This document shows, piece by piece, positions 27,823 through 35,177 of a stretch of DNA of 64,000 nucleotides (its first letter is position 1; the number at the start of each line of letters is the position of its first letter). The notes beneath the pieces were generated by a model. It worked only from the letters and a program-made list of their open reading frames with translations, was not told the DNA's origin and did not search any database. Location of the stretch: contig NZ_CP040846.1 of the NCBI RefSeq assembly GCF_006274605.1, positions 1,619,041 to 1,683,040 on the forward strand. The letters run 5' to 3'. This DNA is from Thermococcus indicus (GTDB taxonomy: Archaea > Methanobacteriota_B > Thermococci > Thermococcales > Thermococcaceae). A program made the translations under genes and the position numbers.

Positions 27823-27825
27823 GAA

Positions 27826-28713
27826 TCACTTGAGTATCTCTTCCTTGACCCTCTCGGCTATCTCCCTCATCGCGTCGGCCGCCTTTGAGTCGGGGAAGGC
27901 CTCGACGAAGGGCTTGAGCATGCTCATGCTCCTCGGAATGGCCCTGTCGTAGGGTATTTCTCCGAGTATCGGGATTCCCCCGGCTTCAGCCCACTCCCTG
28001 AGCTTAGTGAAGCCGGGATTGAAGTCGGCCTTGTTGATGATGAGGTAAGCCGGCTGCCTGAAGTGCTGAACGACCTTGTAGGCCCTCTGCACGTCGCTAA
28101 GGGAAGCGGGAGTAGGCTCCGCCACGAGTATCGTTAAATCGGCCCCGCCTATGCTCGCTATGACCTGACAGCCGATTCCGGCGGCGCTGTCTACAATCAT
28201 GTGCTTCAGGCCGAGCTCGCCCATGAGCTTCTTCGCCCACTCCTTCTCCTCGGTAACGAGCTTTCCGCTGTTGGGCCTGCCGACGTCGAGCTGGGCCGAA
28301 ATCAGCGGGAAGCCGTAGCGGGTGGTCGTCTTTCTGACGACTCCAGAGCGAACCTCGTCGAGACTTATCGTCCCCGGAACCGGACAGACCAGACCGCAGA
28401 CGTTGCAGCCCTCACAGGTCAGCTCGCTGACAACGTAGTCGCCGTCTATGACTTTAATGCAGTCGTAGGGGCAGCGCTCCTGGCAGATGCCGCACCTTAT
28501 GCAGCTCTCCGTGTTTATCCTTGCCACCTTCGCCCCTACCAGCTCCCTCTCCTCCTCCCAGCGCTCCACGCCGAGGAGCAGGTCGAGGTTCGGCGCGTCC
28601 GCATCTGCATCAACAGCAACGAACCGGTACTCGTCCTTCAGCAGGTAGAGGAGCGAGGCCGTAACCGTGCTCTTTCCAACGCCTCCCTTGCCGCTCGCTA
28701 TGACCAGCTGCAT
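27826..28713 (-). CDS. MinD/Mrp-type ATPase with inserted ferredoxin (second of pair)
   Basis: The 295-residue ATPase has the deviant Walker A SGKGGVGKST near residues 7-16 and an inserted two-cluster ferredoxin: CIRCGICQERCPYDC near residue 76 and CEGCNVCGLVCPVPG near 105. This architecture (COG1149) is linked to iron-sulfur or molybdenum cofactor handling, but no substrate is established. ATG 28713 follows GGAGGTGGTGAGTG and overlaps the partner's stop by one base (TGATG). Confidence 0.9.
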   Translation of the reverse strand: MQLVIASGKGGVGKSTVTASLLYLLKDEYRFVAVDADADAPNLDLLLGVERWEEERELVGAKVARINTESCIRCGICQERCPYDCIKVIDGDYVVSELTCEGCNVCGLVCPVPGTISLDEVRSGVVRKTTTRYGFPLISAQLDVGRPNSGKLVTEEKEWAKKLMGELGLKHMIVDSAAGIGCQVIASIGGADLTILVAEPTPASLSDVQRAYKVVQHFRQPAYLIINKADFNPGFTKLREWAEAGGIPILGEIPYDRAIPRSMSMLKPFVEAFPDSKAADAMREIAERVKEEILK

Positions 28714-29582
28714 CACTCACCACCTCCGAGGAACTCAACGACCCTGGAAGCAATCTCCCTGAAGAGCTCCGCCTCGGGATAATCCGTCAGAACTATAGGC
28801 CTCCCCTCAACGTAGCTCCTTATGATGTTCTCGCTGTACGGAATCTCCGCGATTACCTCCGCACCGTACCTCCCGGCAATCTCGCGCACCTTAGCCACGT
28901 CGCCGAGGTCCGAGCGGTTCACGACGACCATCGCCGGGATGTCCATCAGCTTCGCAAGTTTTAGAATCAGTTCGCCGTCGTGGATGCCGAGGGGTGTCGG
29001 CTCGGTGACGGCTATGATGAGCCTCGAGTCCTCAAGGGCCTTTGAGACGGTGTTGCTCGTCCCCGCGGCGGTGTCAACCATCAAAAGCTCCTTCTCAAGC
29101 CCCTGGGCGCGCTTCTTTGCCCTGGAAACTATCGGCATCGCCCTCTCCTCGCCCTCGAGGAGCCTTCCCGTGACGAGCGGGAAGCCGTAGGGGGTCTCCG
29201 TAAGGTAGGTGTGCCCCATCAGCTTCTTGCCCGGCAGAATCGCCCCCGGAACCGGGCAGACTATCTCACAGGCGGCGCAGCCGGAGCAGAGATTCGGCAT
29301 GAGGAATGGCGTCCCGTCGCGCATGGTTATTATTGCATGCTCCTCGCAGACTTCGGCGCACTTCCTGCAGCGGGTGCACTTCTGATAGTCGAAGCGCGGC
29401 ATGAACAGTTCAACCGGCTCTTCGTTGGCCAGCTCCACGCCGAGGAGGAGGTGGTCGTTCGGAGCCTCGACATCGAGATCCGCCAAGACAAGGTCGTAGC
29501 GCTCCCTGAGCGCTATCGCCAGGTTAATTGCGACCGTGGACTTTCCAGTCCCTCCTTTTCCACCGCTCACCGCTATCTGCAA
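28713..29582 (-). CDS. MinD/Mrp-type ATPase with inserted ferredoxin (first of pair)
   Basis: The 289-residue paralogue of its downstream neighbour has GGKGGTGKST near residue 7 and ferredoxin cysteines CTRCRKCAEVCEEHA near 66 and CSGCAACEIVCPVPG near 97. The two probably form a heterodimer. TTG 29582 is used with GGAGGTGAGAGC upstream. It is transcribed divergently from a NifX-like gene, and the shared 70-base region carries inverted repeats, which ties the three genes together. Confidence 0.9.
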   Translation of the reverse strand: MQIAVSGGKGGTGKSTVAINLAIALRERYDLVLADLDVEAPNDHLLLGVELANEEPVELFMPRFDYQKCTRCRKCAEVCEEHAIITMRDGTPFLMPNLCSGCAACEIVCPVPGAILPGKKLMGHTYLTETPYGFPLVTGRLLEGEERAMPIVSRAKKRAQGLEKELLMVDTAAGTSNTVSKALEDSRLIIAVTEPTPLGIHDGELILKLAKLMDIPAMVVVNRSDLGDVAKVREIAGRYGAEVIAEIPYSENIIRSYVEGRPIVLTDYPEAELFREIASRVVEFLGGGE

Positions 29583-29598
29583 GCTCTCACCTCCAGAA

Positions 29599-29640
29599 TT
29601 AGGCTAACCTAAAAGCTTTTAAGCTTTGTGCATACGCTCA
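29599..29640. promoter_or_regulatory. Divergent promoter between MinD-type and NifX-like genes
   Basis: TTAGG-CTAA-CCTAA (29599-29612) is an inverted repeat on the MinD side. AAAAGCTTTTAAGCTTT (about 29611-29627) can serve as TATA in both directions. TGTGCATACGCTC (29627-29639) follows on the NifX side; its GCATACGCTC core recurs inverted at 35121-35130 before another NifX-like gene. Confidence 0.5.
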
Positions 29641-29654
29641 AAACGGTGATGCTC

Positions 29655-30062
29655 ATGAGGTGCCTGAAGGTCGCGTTTGGAATGGAGAGCGATGAGACGC
29701 TCATAGATGCCCACTACGGGGATTCGGAGTTCTTCGCGATATACGAGGTCTGCGAGGATGGGAGCGTTAAGTTACTCGAAAAGAGACACAACAAGGCCAA
29801 GGACTTCGAGGAAGAGGACGATGGCCACGGCGACCCCAGGAAGTTCAAGGCCGTCGTGAGCCAGCTCCTCGACGTTGACGTTCTCGCTGCCTTCAGAATG
29901 GGGCCGAACTTTTTGCGCATAAGGGACAAAACCAACAAGGTGGCCTTCTTCACGAGGACGAGGGACTTAAAGCTCGCCCTCCAGAGGCTCATCGAGAACT
30001 TCGACGACCTCTGGGAGCAGGTTCAGGCCAAGAAGGCCGAAAAGCCGCCGATAGAGGAGTGA
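29655..30062 (+). CDS. NifX/NifB-type dinitrogenase cofactor family protein
   Basis: The 135-residue protein belongs to the NifX/NafY fold (PF02579-like): KVAFGMESDETLIDAHYGDSEFF near the N-terminus, then VVSQLLDVDVLAAFRMGPNF. In nitrogen fixers this fold carries FeMo-cofactor precursors; in organisms without nitrogenase the role is unknown. ATG 29655 follows GGTGATG. It has a charged C-terminal tail and precedes two plus-strand genes with tight spacing. Confidence 0.85.
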   Translation: MRCLKVAFGMESDETLIDAHYGDSEFFAIYEVCEDGSVKLLEKRHNKAKDFEEEDDGHGDPRKFKAVVSQLLDVDVLAAFRMGPNFLRIRDKTNKVAFFTRTRDLKLALQRLIENFDDLWEQVQAKKAEKPPIEE

Positions 30063-30065
30063 GCT

Positions 30066-30497
30066 ATGAGGTTCCTTGGGATAGTCCCCAAGGTTTCCTT
30101 TTTCGCGGTTCCCTACGCGGTTTTGGCCTTCTACTTCAATTCGAGGCTCAACTTCTCTTTTGCCAGGTTTCCGGCCATTGGGGTTATCCTCCTCACTGCA
30201 GGCATAGCTCTCTGGCTCCTCTGCTACCGGCAGGTTTCGAGGGCCTACCGAAGGGGCGAGCTGCTCACAACGGGCTGCTACTCCAGAGTCCGCCACTCTA
30301 TCTACTCAATCTGGGGCTTTCTTATAGTGCCAGGCTTCTCACTTGCCATCGGAGGCTTTATGCTGGGTCTGCCACTCGTCTACTGGCTCGCGCTGGTGAG
30401 GTTTATAGGGGAAGAAGAGGAGGCACTTGAGGAGAGGTTCGGCGATGAGTGGCGGGAATACGCGAAAAGAACGGGCAGGTTCCTACCGAGGATTTGA
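30066..30497 (+). CDS. Isoprenylcysteine carboxyl methyltransferase-like membrane protein
   Basis: The 143-residue protein has three to four membrane helices and the methyltransferase-family C-terminus: TTGCYSRVRHSIYSIWG near residue 78 and EEEEALEERFGDEWREYAKR near residue 118. Relatives are ICMT/phospholipid methyltransferases using S-adenosylmethionine. The usual R-x-P-x-Y segment is R-H-S-I-Y here, a small departure. It follows the NifX-like gene by 3 bases and its end overlaps the next gene. Confidence 0.75.
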   Translation: MRFLGIVPKVSFFAVPYAVLAFYFNSRLNFSFARFPAIGVILLTAGIALWLLCYRQVSRAYRRGELLTTGCYSRVRHSIYSIWGFLIVPGFSLAIGGFMLGLPLVYWLALVRFIGEEEEALEERFGDEWREYAKRTGRFLPRI

Positions 30498-30978
30498 GCT
30501 CCTTCCGGTTCACCTCTACGTCCTGACCCACCTGAAAAGGGCGGGCGTTGATTACGCGAAGATGATGGCAAAGATGAGCGGCCTTCCGCTTGAACTCATA
30601 ACGGATGCAATCGGCGACCTCCTTGAAGTTGGATTAATTGAGAGGGACCCAGGGAGCGCGATAAAAAGGAGCAGGGCGCGCTTCAAGAAGGCCTTCGAGG
30701 TGCACAAGCACCACACCTACTACCGCCTCTCCAGAGAGGGTGAGCTCTTCGTCCGTTCAATTGATGGGAAATGGGTGGAGAGGTATTTTAACGCGCTCCT
30801 TTCAAACGGGTGGAAGATCGTCGGAGCACTCGCCGAAAGCAGGGATACAAAGGAAGCGGGCAGAAAGGTAAGCATTGACGACGAGACCCTCGAAGAGCTA
30901 AGGGTTCTCCGCTTCGTTACGGAAAAGGGCAGGAAGACGGAGTTCTTCAGGCGGCTGTGGAAATTCCTCGGGATTTAA
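30445..30978 (+). CDS. DUF2250-type winged-helix protein
   Basis: The 177-residue protein starts at ATG 30445 inside the end of the methyltransferase-like gene. The core FELLPVHLYVLTHLKRAGVDYAKMM-type region (near residues 15-40) and LPLELITDAIGDLLEVGLIER form a winged helix as in archaeal DUF2250 proteins. A C-terminal helical part may dimerise. It is probably a transcription regulator; its targets are unknown. The end abuts a convergent gene. Confidence 0.7.
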   Translation: MSGGNTRKERAGSYRGFELLPVHLYVLTHLKRAGVDYAKMMAKMSGLPLELITDAIGDLLEVGLIERDPGSAIKRSRARFKKAFEVHKHHTYYRLSREGELFVRSIDGKWVERYFNALLSNGWKIVGALAESRDTKEAGRKVSIDDETLEELRVLRFVTEKGRKTEFFRRLWKFLGI

Positions 30979-31636
30979 AGCTCGATAACTCTTCCGGTTC
31001 TCACTTCCACGAACTTATCGGGATATTTCTTCCGCACGTACACCTTCGCCTCCTCGCCGGAACAGTGGGCAGGGGCTATGAACTCAGTCAGCTCCGACAG
31101 CCTGTCGAGGGTCCTAGCCGAAGGACCGTGAAAACCACCGATTACGAGATGTGCTTTCTCATGTCCGGAAACCTCAAGGACCGCCTTAGTGAGCCTGTCA
31201 ACGCCCGGATGGGAACAGCCAACGATGACGACGAGACCGGAGGACGTTTCCACGCCAACCGCCTGCTCAAGCCCGTTCAATGGTCCTGAAGTCCAGATTC
31301 CGGGCCCAATCCCACCGGCCTTCGTGACCTCCCTGATATGGAGCCTCCAATGCGTTCCCCCCACTCCCCTTCCCGGCGGAGCATAGAGAGGAATCCCCGG
31401 ATTAAGCTCGCCTACGAGAGGTAAACCGCCGTAGTGGTCGTAGTGCCAGTGGCTGAGAACGGCGAAGTCAAGCCCCCTAAGGAAACGCCGAGGAGTTTAG
31501 CGTTGTGGAAAAGTATTTCTCCCCTCGTATCTGCATCGAAGAGGAAGCGGCCTTTCCCTTCGACCAGAACGCTCCATCCCCAGTCGTTGAGAAAGCCCTC
31601 CGAAGGGGCGTTGTCGTTGAGGACGAGGAGCCGCAT
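30975..31636 (-). pseudogene. MBL-fold metallohydrolase (COG1237-like), interrupted by a frameshift
   Basis: Two frames together spell one metallo-beta-lactamase protein. The first part, from ATG 31636, reads MRLLVLNDNAPSEGFLNDWG then FDADTRGEILFHNAKLLGV. The second reads GLDFAVLSHWHYDHYGG (HxHxDH metal motif), then VGCSHPGVDRL and APAHCSGEEA to a stop at 30975. They meet at a run of five C on the plus strand (31473-31477); one more base would restore the frame, and the total of 662 bases is two short of a multiple of three. It may be a true lesion, a programmed shift or a sequencing error. RBS GGTGGGCG and TATA near 31683-31693 are intact. Confidence 0.85.
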
Positions 31637-31719
31637 AACATCGCCCACCGGTACCTCCAAGGCAGTGTATCGCTGGAAGGGTTTTAAACTTCCCCTGCCA
31701 AACAAGTTGGGGAGAGAAA

Positions 31720-32208
31720 GTGAAGGAAGTAACATACCACGTTATTGGAATCATCCACAGCCCGTTCAAGGAGCCGAAGGGCGTTCCAATACAGCCTTCA
31801 GCCGCCAGAGGAGTCAGAGGAACCGTTGAGGTTTTCCCGGAATACTTGCCAGGACTGAAGGACATCGAAGGGTTCTCGCACATCATCCTGATCTACCACT
31901 TCCACCTCGCAAAGCCGGGGAGACTTCTCGTTAGGCCCTATATGGATGAAGAGGAACACGGAGTTTTCGCCACCCGCGCCCCCAGCAGGCCGAACCCGAT
32001 AGGCATCTCGATAGTGAGACTCATAGGCGTTGAGGGCAACGTGCTCCACATCGAAGACGTTGACATCGTTGACGGAACACCGCTGCTTGACATAAAGCCG
32101 TACGTGCCGGAGTTCGACATCAGGGACGTTGAGAGAACAGGCTGGCTGGAGCGAAACGTTCACAAGCTCCCAGAGGCCAGAGACGACGGCAGGTTTGCAG
32201 GGAAATAA
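31720..32208 (+). CDS. trmO: tRNA t6A37 N6-methyltransferase TrmO (TsaA family)
   Basis: The 162-residue beta-barrel protein has IGIIHSPFKEPKGVPIQP near residue 9, EGFSHIILIYHFH near 50, and the family signature FATRAPSRPNPIGIS near 87. TrmO methylates N6-threonylcarbamoyladenosine 37 of tRNA. The GTG start at 31720 has GGGGAGA upstream. It is divergent from the broken MBL gene. Confidence 0.92.
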   Translation: MKEVTYHVIGIIHSPFKEPKGVPIQPSAARGVRGTVEVFPEYLPGLKDIEGFSHIILIYHFHLAKPGRLLVRPYMDEEEHGVFATRAPSRPNPIGISIVRLIGVEGNVLHIEDVDIVDGTPLLDIKPYVPEFDIRDVERTGWLERNVHKLPEARDDGRFAGK

Positions 32209-32242
32209 CTCAGAAAAGCCCAGAAGAAATAAGGAAGAGCTA

Positions 32243-33721
32243 TCATTTCATAGCCTTCATTATCTCCTCAACATCCTCCGGCGGCTTAGTAAGGAGGCTT
32301 ACAACTATCGTCGCCAGCAGGGCGAAGGCAAAGGCCGGGACGAGCTCGTAGATGCCGGTGCTTGCCTTGAGGTAGAGCTTCCAGATAATGGTGGTTAGGG
32401 TCCCCACGACCATCCCTGCAACAACGCCCCACTTGGTTGTCCTTTTCCAGTAGAGCGAGAGTATCAGTGTCGGGCCGATTGAAGCTCCCAGACCCCCCCA
32501 TGCGAAGAGCACGAACCAGAATATAATCTCCTTCGCAAAGTACGCCATAATCGCTGCGAGGATTCCTATGACAAAAACGGTTATCCTACTTATCCTCAGG
32601 GCCACTTCCTCGGCCAGAGGTTCGCCTTTTCTGATAATCTCCTGGTAGAAGTCCTTGACGATGGTCGAAGAGACAACGAGGAGCTGGGAGTCGGCCGTTG
32701 AGAGTATGGCCGCAAAGATTCCGCCCATGAGGATCCCGTATATGACCGGGTTGAAGAACTGGGCGCTGAGGAGCGGATATATCATCTCGGCGCTCTCGTT
32801 GGGAAGCGCGGCAACATCAGGGTACATAGCTCTTCCGGCGAGACCTATGAAGACAGCACCCCACGCCATGACAACGTTCCAGAATGTACCGATGACCGTG
32901 GACTGCCTAAGCCTATCAGGGTCATCGATAGACATATAACGGACGAGTATGTGGGGCTGGCCCGGTGAGCCAAGACCGATCCCAAGGAAGCCTATGACAA
33001 CTCCGGCACCGAAAGCCCAGGGATCAACGAGCTTTGGGTCGAGGGCATGGAGCGTGTCAAGAATCATCCCAACACCACCGACGTGGGCCACCGCCACAAC
33101 GGGAAGAACGGTGAGACCGATTATCATTATCACCGCTCTGATGACATCGTTGTAGGCTACGGCAACGAATCCGCCAAGTACCATGTAGATGACAATCATG
33201 AACACCGATATCATCAATCCCCAGAAGATACTGATTCCAAGGGAAGCGCTGAGGGTTTTAGCGCCTGCATTGAACTGGGCTCCGACGTACGAGGTGAGGA
33301 AGATGACTATGATTATCGAGACCACCAGGCGGACTATTTTCGCCGTGTCCCTGAAGCGCGCCTCGTAGAAGTCCGGTACCGTTATCACGTTGAACTTCTC
33401 GGAGAATCTCCTCATGCGGATACCCATGTAAACGAACTGGAGCATCTCAGCCGTTATGTACCCTACCACCGCCCACACCGCGGCGGTTCCCATCTTGTAG
33501 GCCATTCCGCTGACGGCCAGAACGAGCCAGCTCGACCTTCCGGAGGATACGGCAGAGAGGGCAACGGTAATTTTGTCCATTGCCCTACCGCCTACGAAGA
33601 AGTCCTCCTCGGTTCTTGTCCTCCGCATCGCATAGAATCCAACGAATATTGGCAACAGCAGGGTAAACAGGAACGCTATAAACGCCGCAGGTTCTTTGAG
33701 CATTTCGTAACCAGTGGTCAT
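32243..33721 (-). CDS. Sodium:solute symporter (SSS/PutP family)
   Basis: The 492-residue protein has about 13 membrane helices. Family regions include FFVGGRAMDKITVALSAVSSG near residue 41, GIGLGSPGQPHILVRYMS near 255 and ILSTADSQLLVVSSTIVKDF near 355, which holds the sodium-site serines. Proline, pantothenate or other small solutes are typical; the substrate is unknown. It overlaps a 34-residue upstream membrane gene by 4 bases. Confidence 0.94.
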   Translation of the reverse strand: MTTGYEMLKEPAAFIAFLFTLLLPIFVGFYAMRRTRTEEDFFVGGRAMDKITVALSAVSSGRSSWLVLAVSGMAYKMGTAAVWAVVGYITAEMLQFVYMGIRMRRFSEKFNVITVPDFYEARFRDTAKIVRLVVSIIIVIFLTSYVGAQFNAGAKTLSASLGISIFWGLMISVFMIVIYMVLGGFVAVAYNDVIRAVIMIIGLTVLPVVAVAHVGGVGMILDTLHALDPKLVDPWAFGAGVVIGFLGIGLGSPGQPHILVRYMSIDDPDRLRQSTVIGTFWNVVMAWGAVFIGLAGRAMYPDVAALPNESAEMIYPLLSAQFFNPVIYGILMGGIFAAILSTADSQLLVVSSTIVKDFYQEIIRKGEPLAEEVALRISRITVFVIGILAAIMAYFAKEIIFWFVLFAWGGLGASIGPTLILSLYWKRTTKWGVVAGMVVGTLTTIIWKLYLKASTGIYELVPAFAFALLATIVVSLLTKPPEDVEEIMKAMK

Positions 33722-33822
33722 GCTCTCACCCCCTTGGGGGCGGTTATGTAGTATATCACCACGGAAGCCAGCACTATAAGCACCGGCAGAACCAGCAGTA
33801 CGAACTTAGTCCATCCGTACAT
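33718..33822 (-). CDS. 34-residue membrane partner of the symporter
   Basis: This tiny gene encodes one membrane helix (FVLLVLPVLIVLASVVIYYI) with a short basic end KGVRA. ATG 33822 is 5 bases after GGAGGTGGT, and its stop overlaps the symporter ATG as ATGA, so the two are made together. SSS symporters in other organisms are known to have such small accessory proteins. The preceding in-frame ATG at 33825 is too close to the ribosome site. Confidence 0.8.
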   Translation of the reverse strand: MYGWTKFVLLVLPVLIVLASVVIYYITAPKGVRA

Positions 33823-33892
33823 CATACCACCTCCAGCATATAACTCCACCAAATATGCAAATAATGTCAAGGGACGGACATTTAATATGTAC

Positions 33893-33922
33893 AATGAACC
33901 TATATAAGCATTATGGTTCATT
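33893..33922 (-). promoter_or_regulatory. Symporter operon promoter: TATA enclosed in a palindrome
   Basis: AATGAACC (33893-33900) and GGTTCATT (33915-33922) are perfect 8-bp inverted arms around TATATAAGCATTAT, which holds the TATA element of the minus-strand symporter operon. A dimer bound to the arms would enclose the TATA box and exclude TBP. Confidence 0.65.
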
Positions 33923-34226
33923 AAAGGGCACTACTGCCAATTATATGGGAGAAAAATAAAGCCTAATCGCAGTAGTTTTGAAGGAACAATCGCAGTAGGT
34001 ATTCGATTAGCCTTATCTAACCCACTGAAAAGTCCGAATTCCATTAACAAGGTAAGAGAAATTCAGAATAATTCCGACAAAAACAAAACCCTGCATGCCA
34101 AAGTCCGTTTGTCTCAGTTATGATATCGGATTTTTAACAGTAGGAACAAATTGCGATTAGGGTAACCGAAAACTTTAAATGCTGTGCATATGCACAAAAT
34201 AATAGAACGAAAGTGAGGTGGTTGAG
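33923..34226. other. Intergenic region with short repeats before the NifX-like gene
   Basis: No gene is seen. AATCGCAGTAG is repeated at 33965-33975 and 33988-33998. CCTAATCGCA at 33962-33971 recurs inverted as TGCGATTAGG at 34152-34161. The plus-strand promoter for the gene at 34227 has TATA AACTTTAAATG (34171-34181) followed by a perfect palindrome TGTGCATATGCACA (34183-34196), and GAGGTGGTTGAG is the ribosome site. Confidence 0.6.
34183..34196. promoter_or_regulatory. 14-bp palindrome at the NifX-like promoter
   Basis: TGTGCATATGCACA is a perfect palindrome 2-15 bases after the TATA, reaching toward the transcription start, as expected for a repressor site. Its core resembles GCATACGCTC found at two other NifX-like promoters in this window. 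Confidence 0.55.
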
Positions 34227-34844
34227 ATGAGAATCGCGGTACCCACCAACGGAGGGGGACTCGAGGACACAGTTGCCCCTGTATTTGCCAGAGCACCTGC
34301 GTTCCTCATAGCGGACGTTGACGAAAACGGCAACGTCACCAACAGCAAGGTCATCCAGAACGGTGCCGCCATGGCAGGTGGCGGAGCCGGACCAATGGCC
34401 GTCCAGACCCTCATCAACGAGGGCGTCGAAGCGGTGATAGCCCCGCAGGTCGGTCCCAACGCCCTTGGGGCCATACAGGCCGCAGGAATAAAGCTCTACC
34501 AGGTCGCACCTGGGACTCCAGTTGAGGAGGCCATAAAGGCCGTCGTCAGCGGAAGCGTTGGCCAGTTCACGGCACCAGTGCCGCCGGCTCCAACAGCCCC
34601 GACAACGCCGGCTCCCGCATATGGCCCGTACCCGGCGACGCCCACATACCCGGCCTATCCAGCTTACGGCTACGGCTTTGGCCCGGGCAGAGGCTGGGGT
34701 CGCGGTGGCGGCTGGGGAAGAGGAAGAGGCTTCGGCCGTGGATGGGGCAGGGGAGGAAGAGGCTGGGGAGCCAGACTCGGCTACTGCCCATGGACCGGCC
34801 AGCCCAGCAGGAGAACCCTTCGCTGGCTCTACGGCTGGTGGTGA
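34227..34844 (+). CDS. NifX/NifB-type protein with Pro- and Gly/Arg-rich tail
   Basis: The 205-residue protein has a NifX-like domain in residues 1-115 (MRIAVPTNGGGLEDTVAPVF, VQTLINEGVEAVIAPQVGPNA, GIKLYQVAPGTPVEEAI). A Pro/Ala/Thr linker follows, then a tail of repeated WGRGGGWGRGRGFGRGWG-type units ending in RTLRWLYGWW. The tail resembles RGG-type nucleic-acid-binding or low-complexity segments. The domain is known from cofactor carriers; the tail's role is unknown. ATG 34227 follows GAGGTGG. Confidence 0.85.
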   Translation: MRIAVPTNGGGLEDTVAPVFARAPAFLIADVDENGNVTNSKVIQNGAAMAGGGAGPMAVQTLINEGVEAVIAPQVGPNALGAIQAAGIKLYQVAPGTPVEEAIKAVVSGSVGQFTAPVPPAPTAPTTPAPAYGPYPATPTYPAYPAYGYGFGPGRGWGRGGGWGRGRGFGRGWGRGGRGWGARLGYCPWTGQPSRRTLRWLYGWW

Positions 34845-34900
34845 GCCCTTTCTTTTTACCTTACGGACATGAGCTTTGAGAACGTATCGGAGGAAGGAGA

Positions 34901-35122
34901 ATGCCTAGGGGAATGGGAAGGGGATACGGCAGGCCAGGGTACGGATTTTATCCCTTCGGCGGCATGTACGGCCTAATCGACCTGCTATTCCTAGTGGGGA
35001 TACTGTATTTCCTTTTCAAGCTATTCGTTGTGGCGTTCCCATACGCTCTGGGTCTCGTGGCACTCCTGATCCTCAGGTCGTTCCTGAGGCCTCGTTTCTG
35101 GGGGTGGGGGAGACCATTTTGA
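34901..35122 (+). CDS. Small Gly/Arg-start membrane protein
   Basis: The 73-residue protein begins MPRGMGRGYGRPGYGFYPFG, then has one or two membrane helices (LIDLLFLVGILYFLFKLFVV and FPYALGLVALLILRSFL) and ends WGWGRPF. GGAGGAAGGAG precedes the ATG. It lies between two NifX-like genes and shares their Met-Gly-Arg style, which suggests a common complex at the membrane. No family recognised. Confidence 0.7.
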   Translation: MPRGMGRGYGRPGYGFYPFGGMYGLIDLLFLVGILYFLFKLFVVAFPYALGLVALLILRSFLRPRFWGWGRPF

Positions 35123-35145
35123 GCGTATGCAAACTTTTTTAAGTT
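35121..35145 (+). promoter_or_regulatory. Motif and TATA of the third NifX-like gene
   Basis: GAGCGTATGC (35121-35130), the exact inverse of GCATACGCTC at 29630-29639, lies directly before the TATA element ACTTTTTTAAG (35133-35143). Here the motif is upstream of the TATA rather than downstream. Confidence 0.45.
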
Positions 35146-35177
35146 CGGTTTTCCTAATTCCTCCGGAGGTGATGTGA

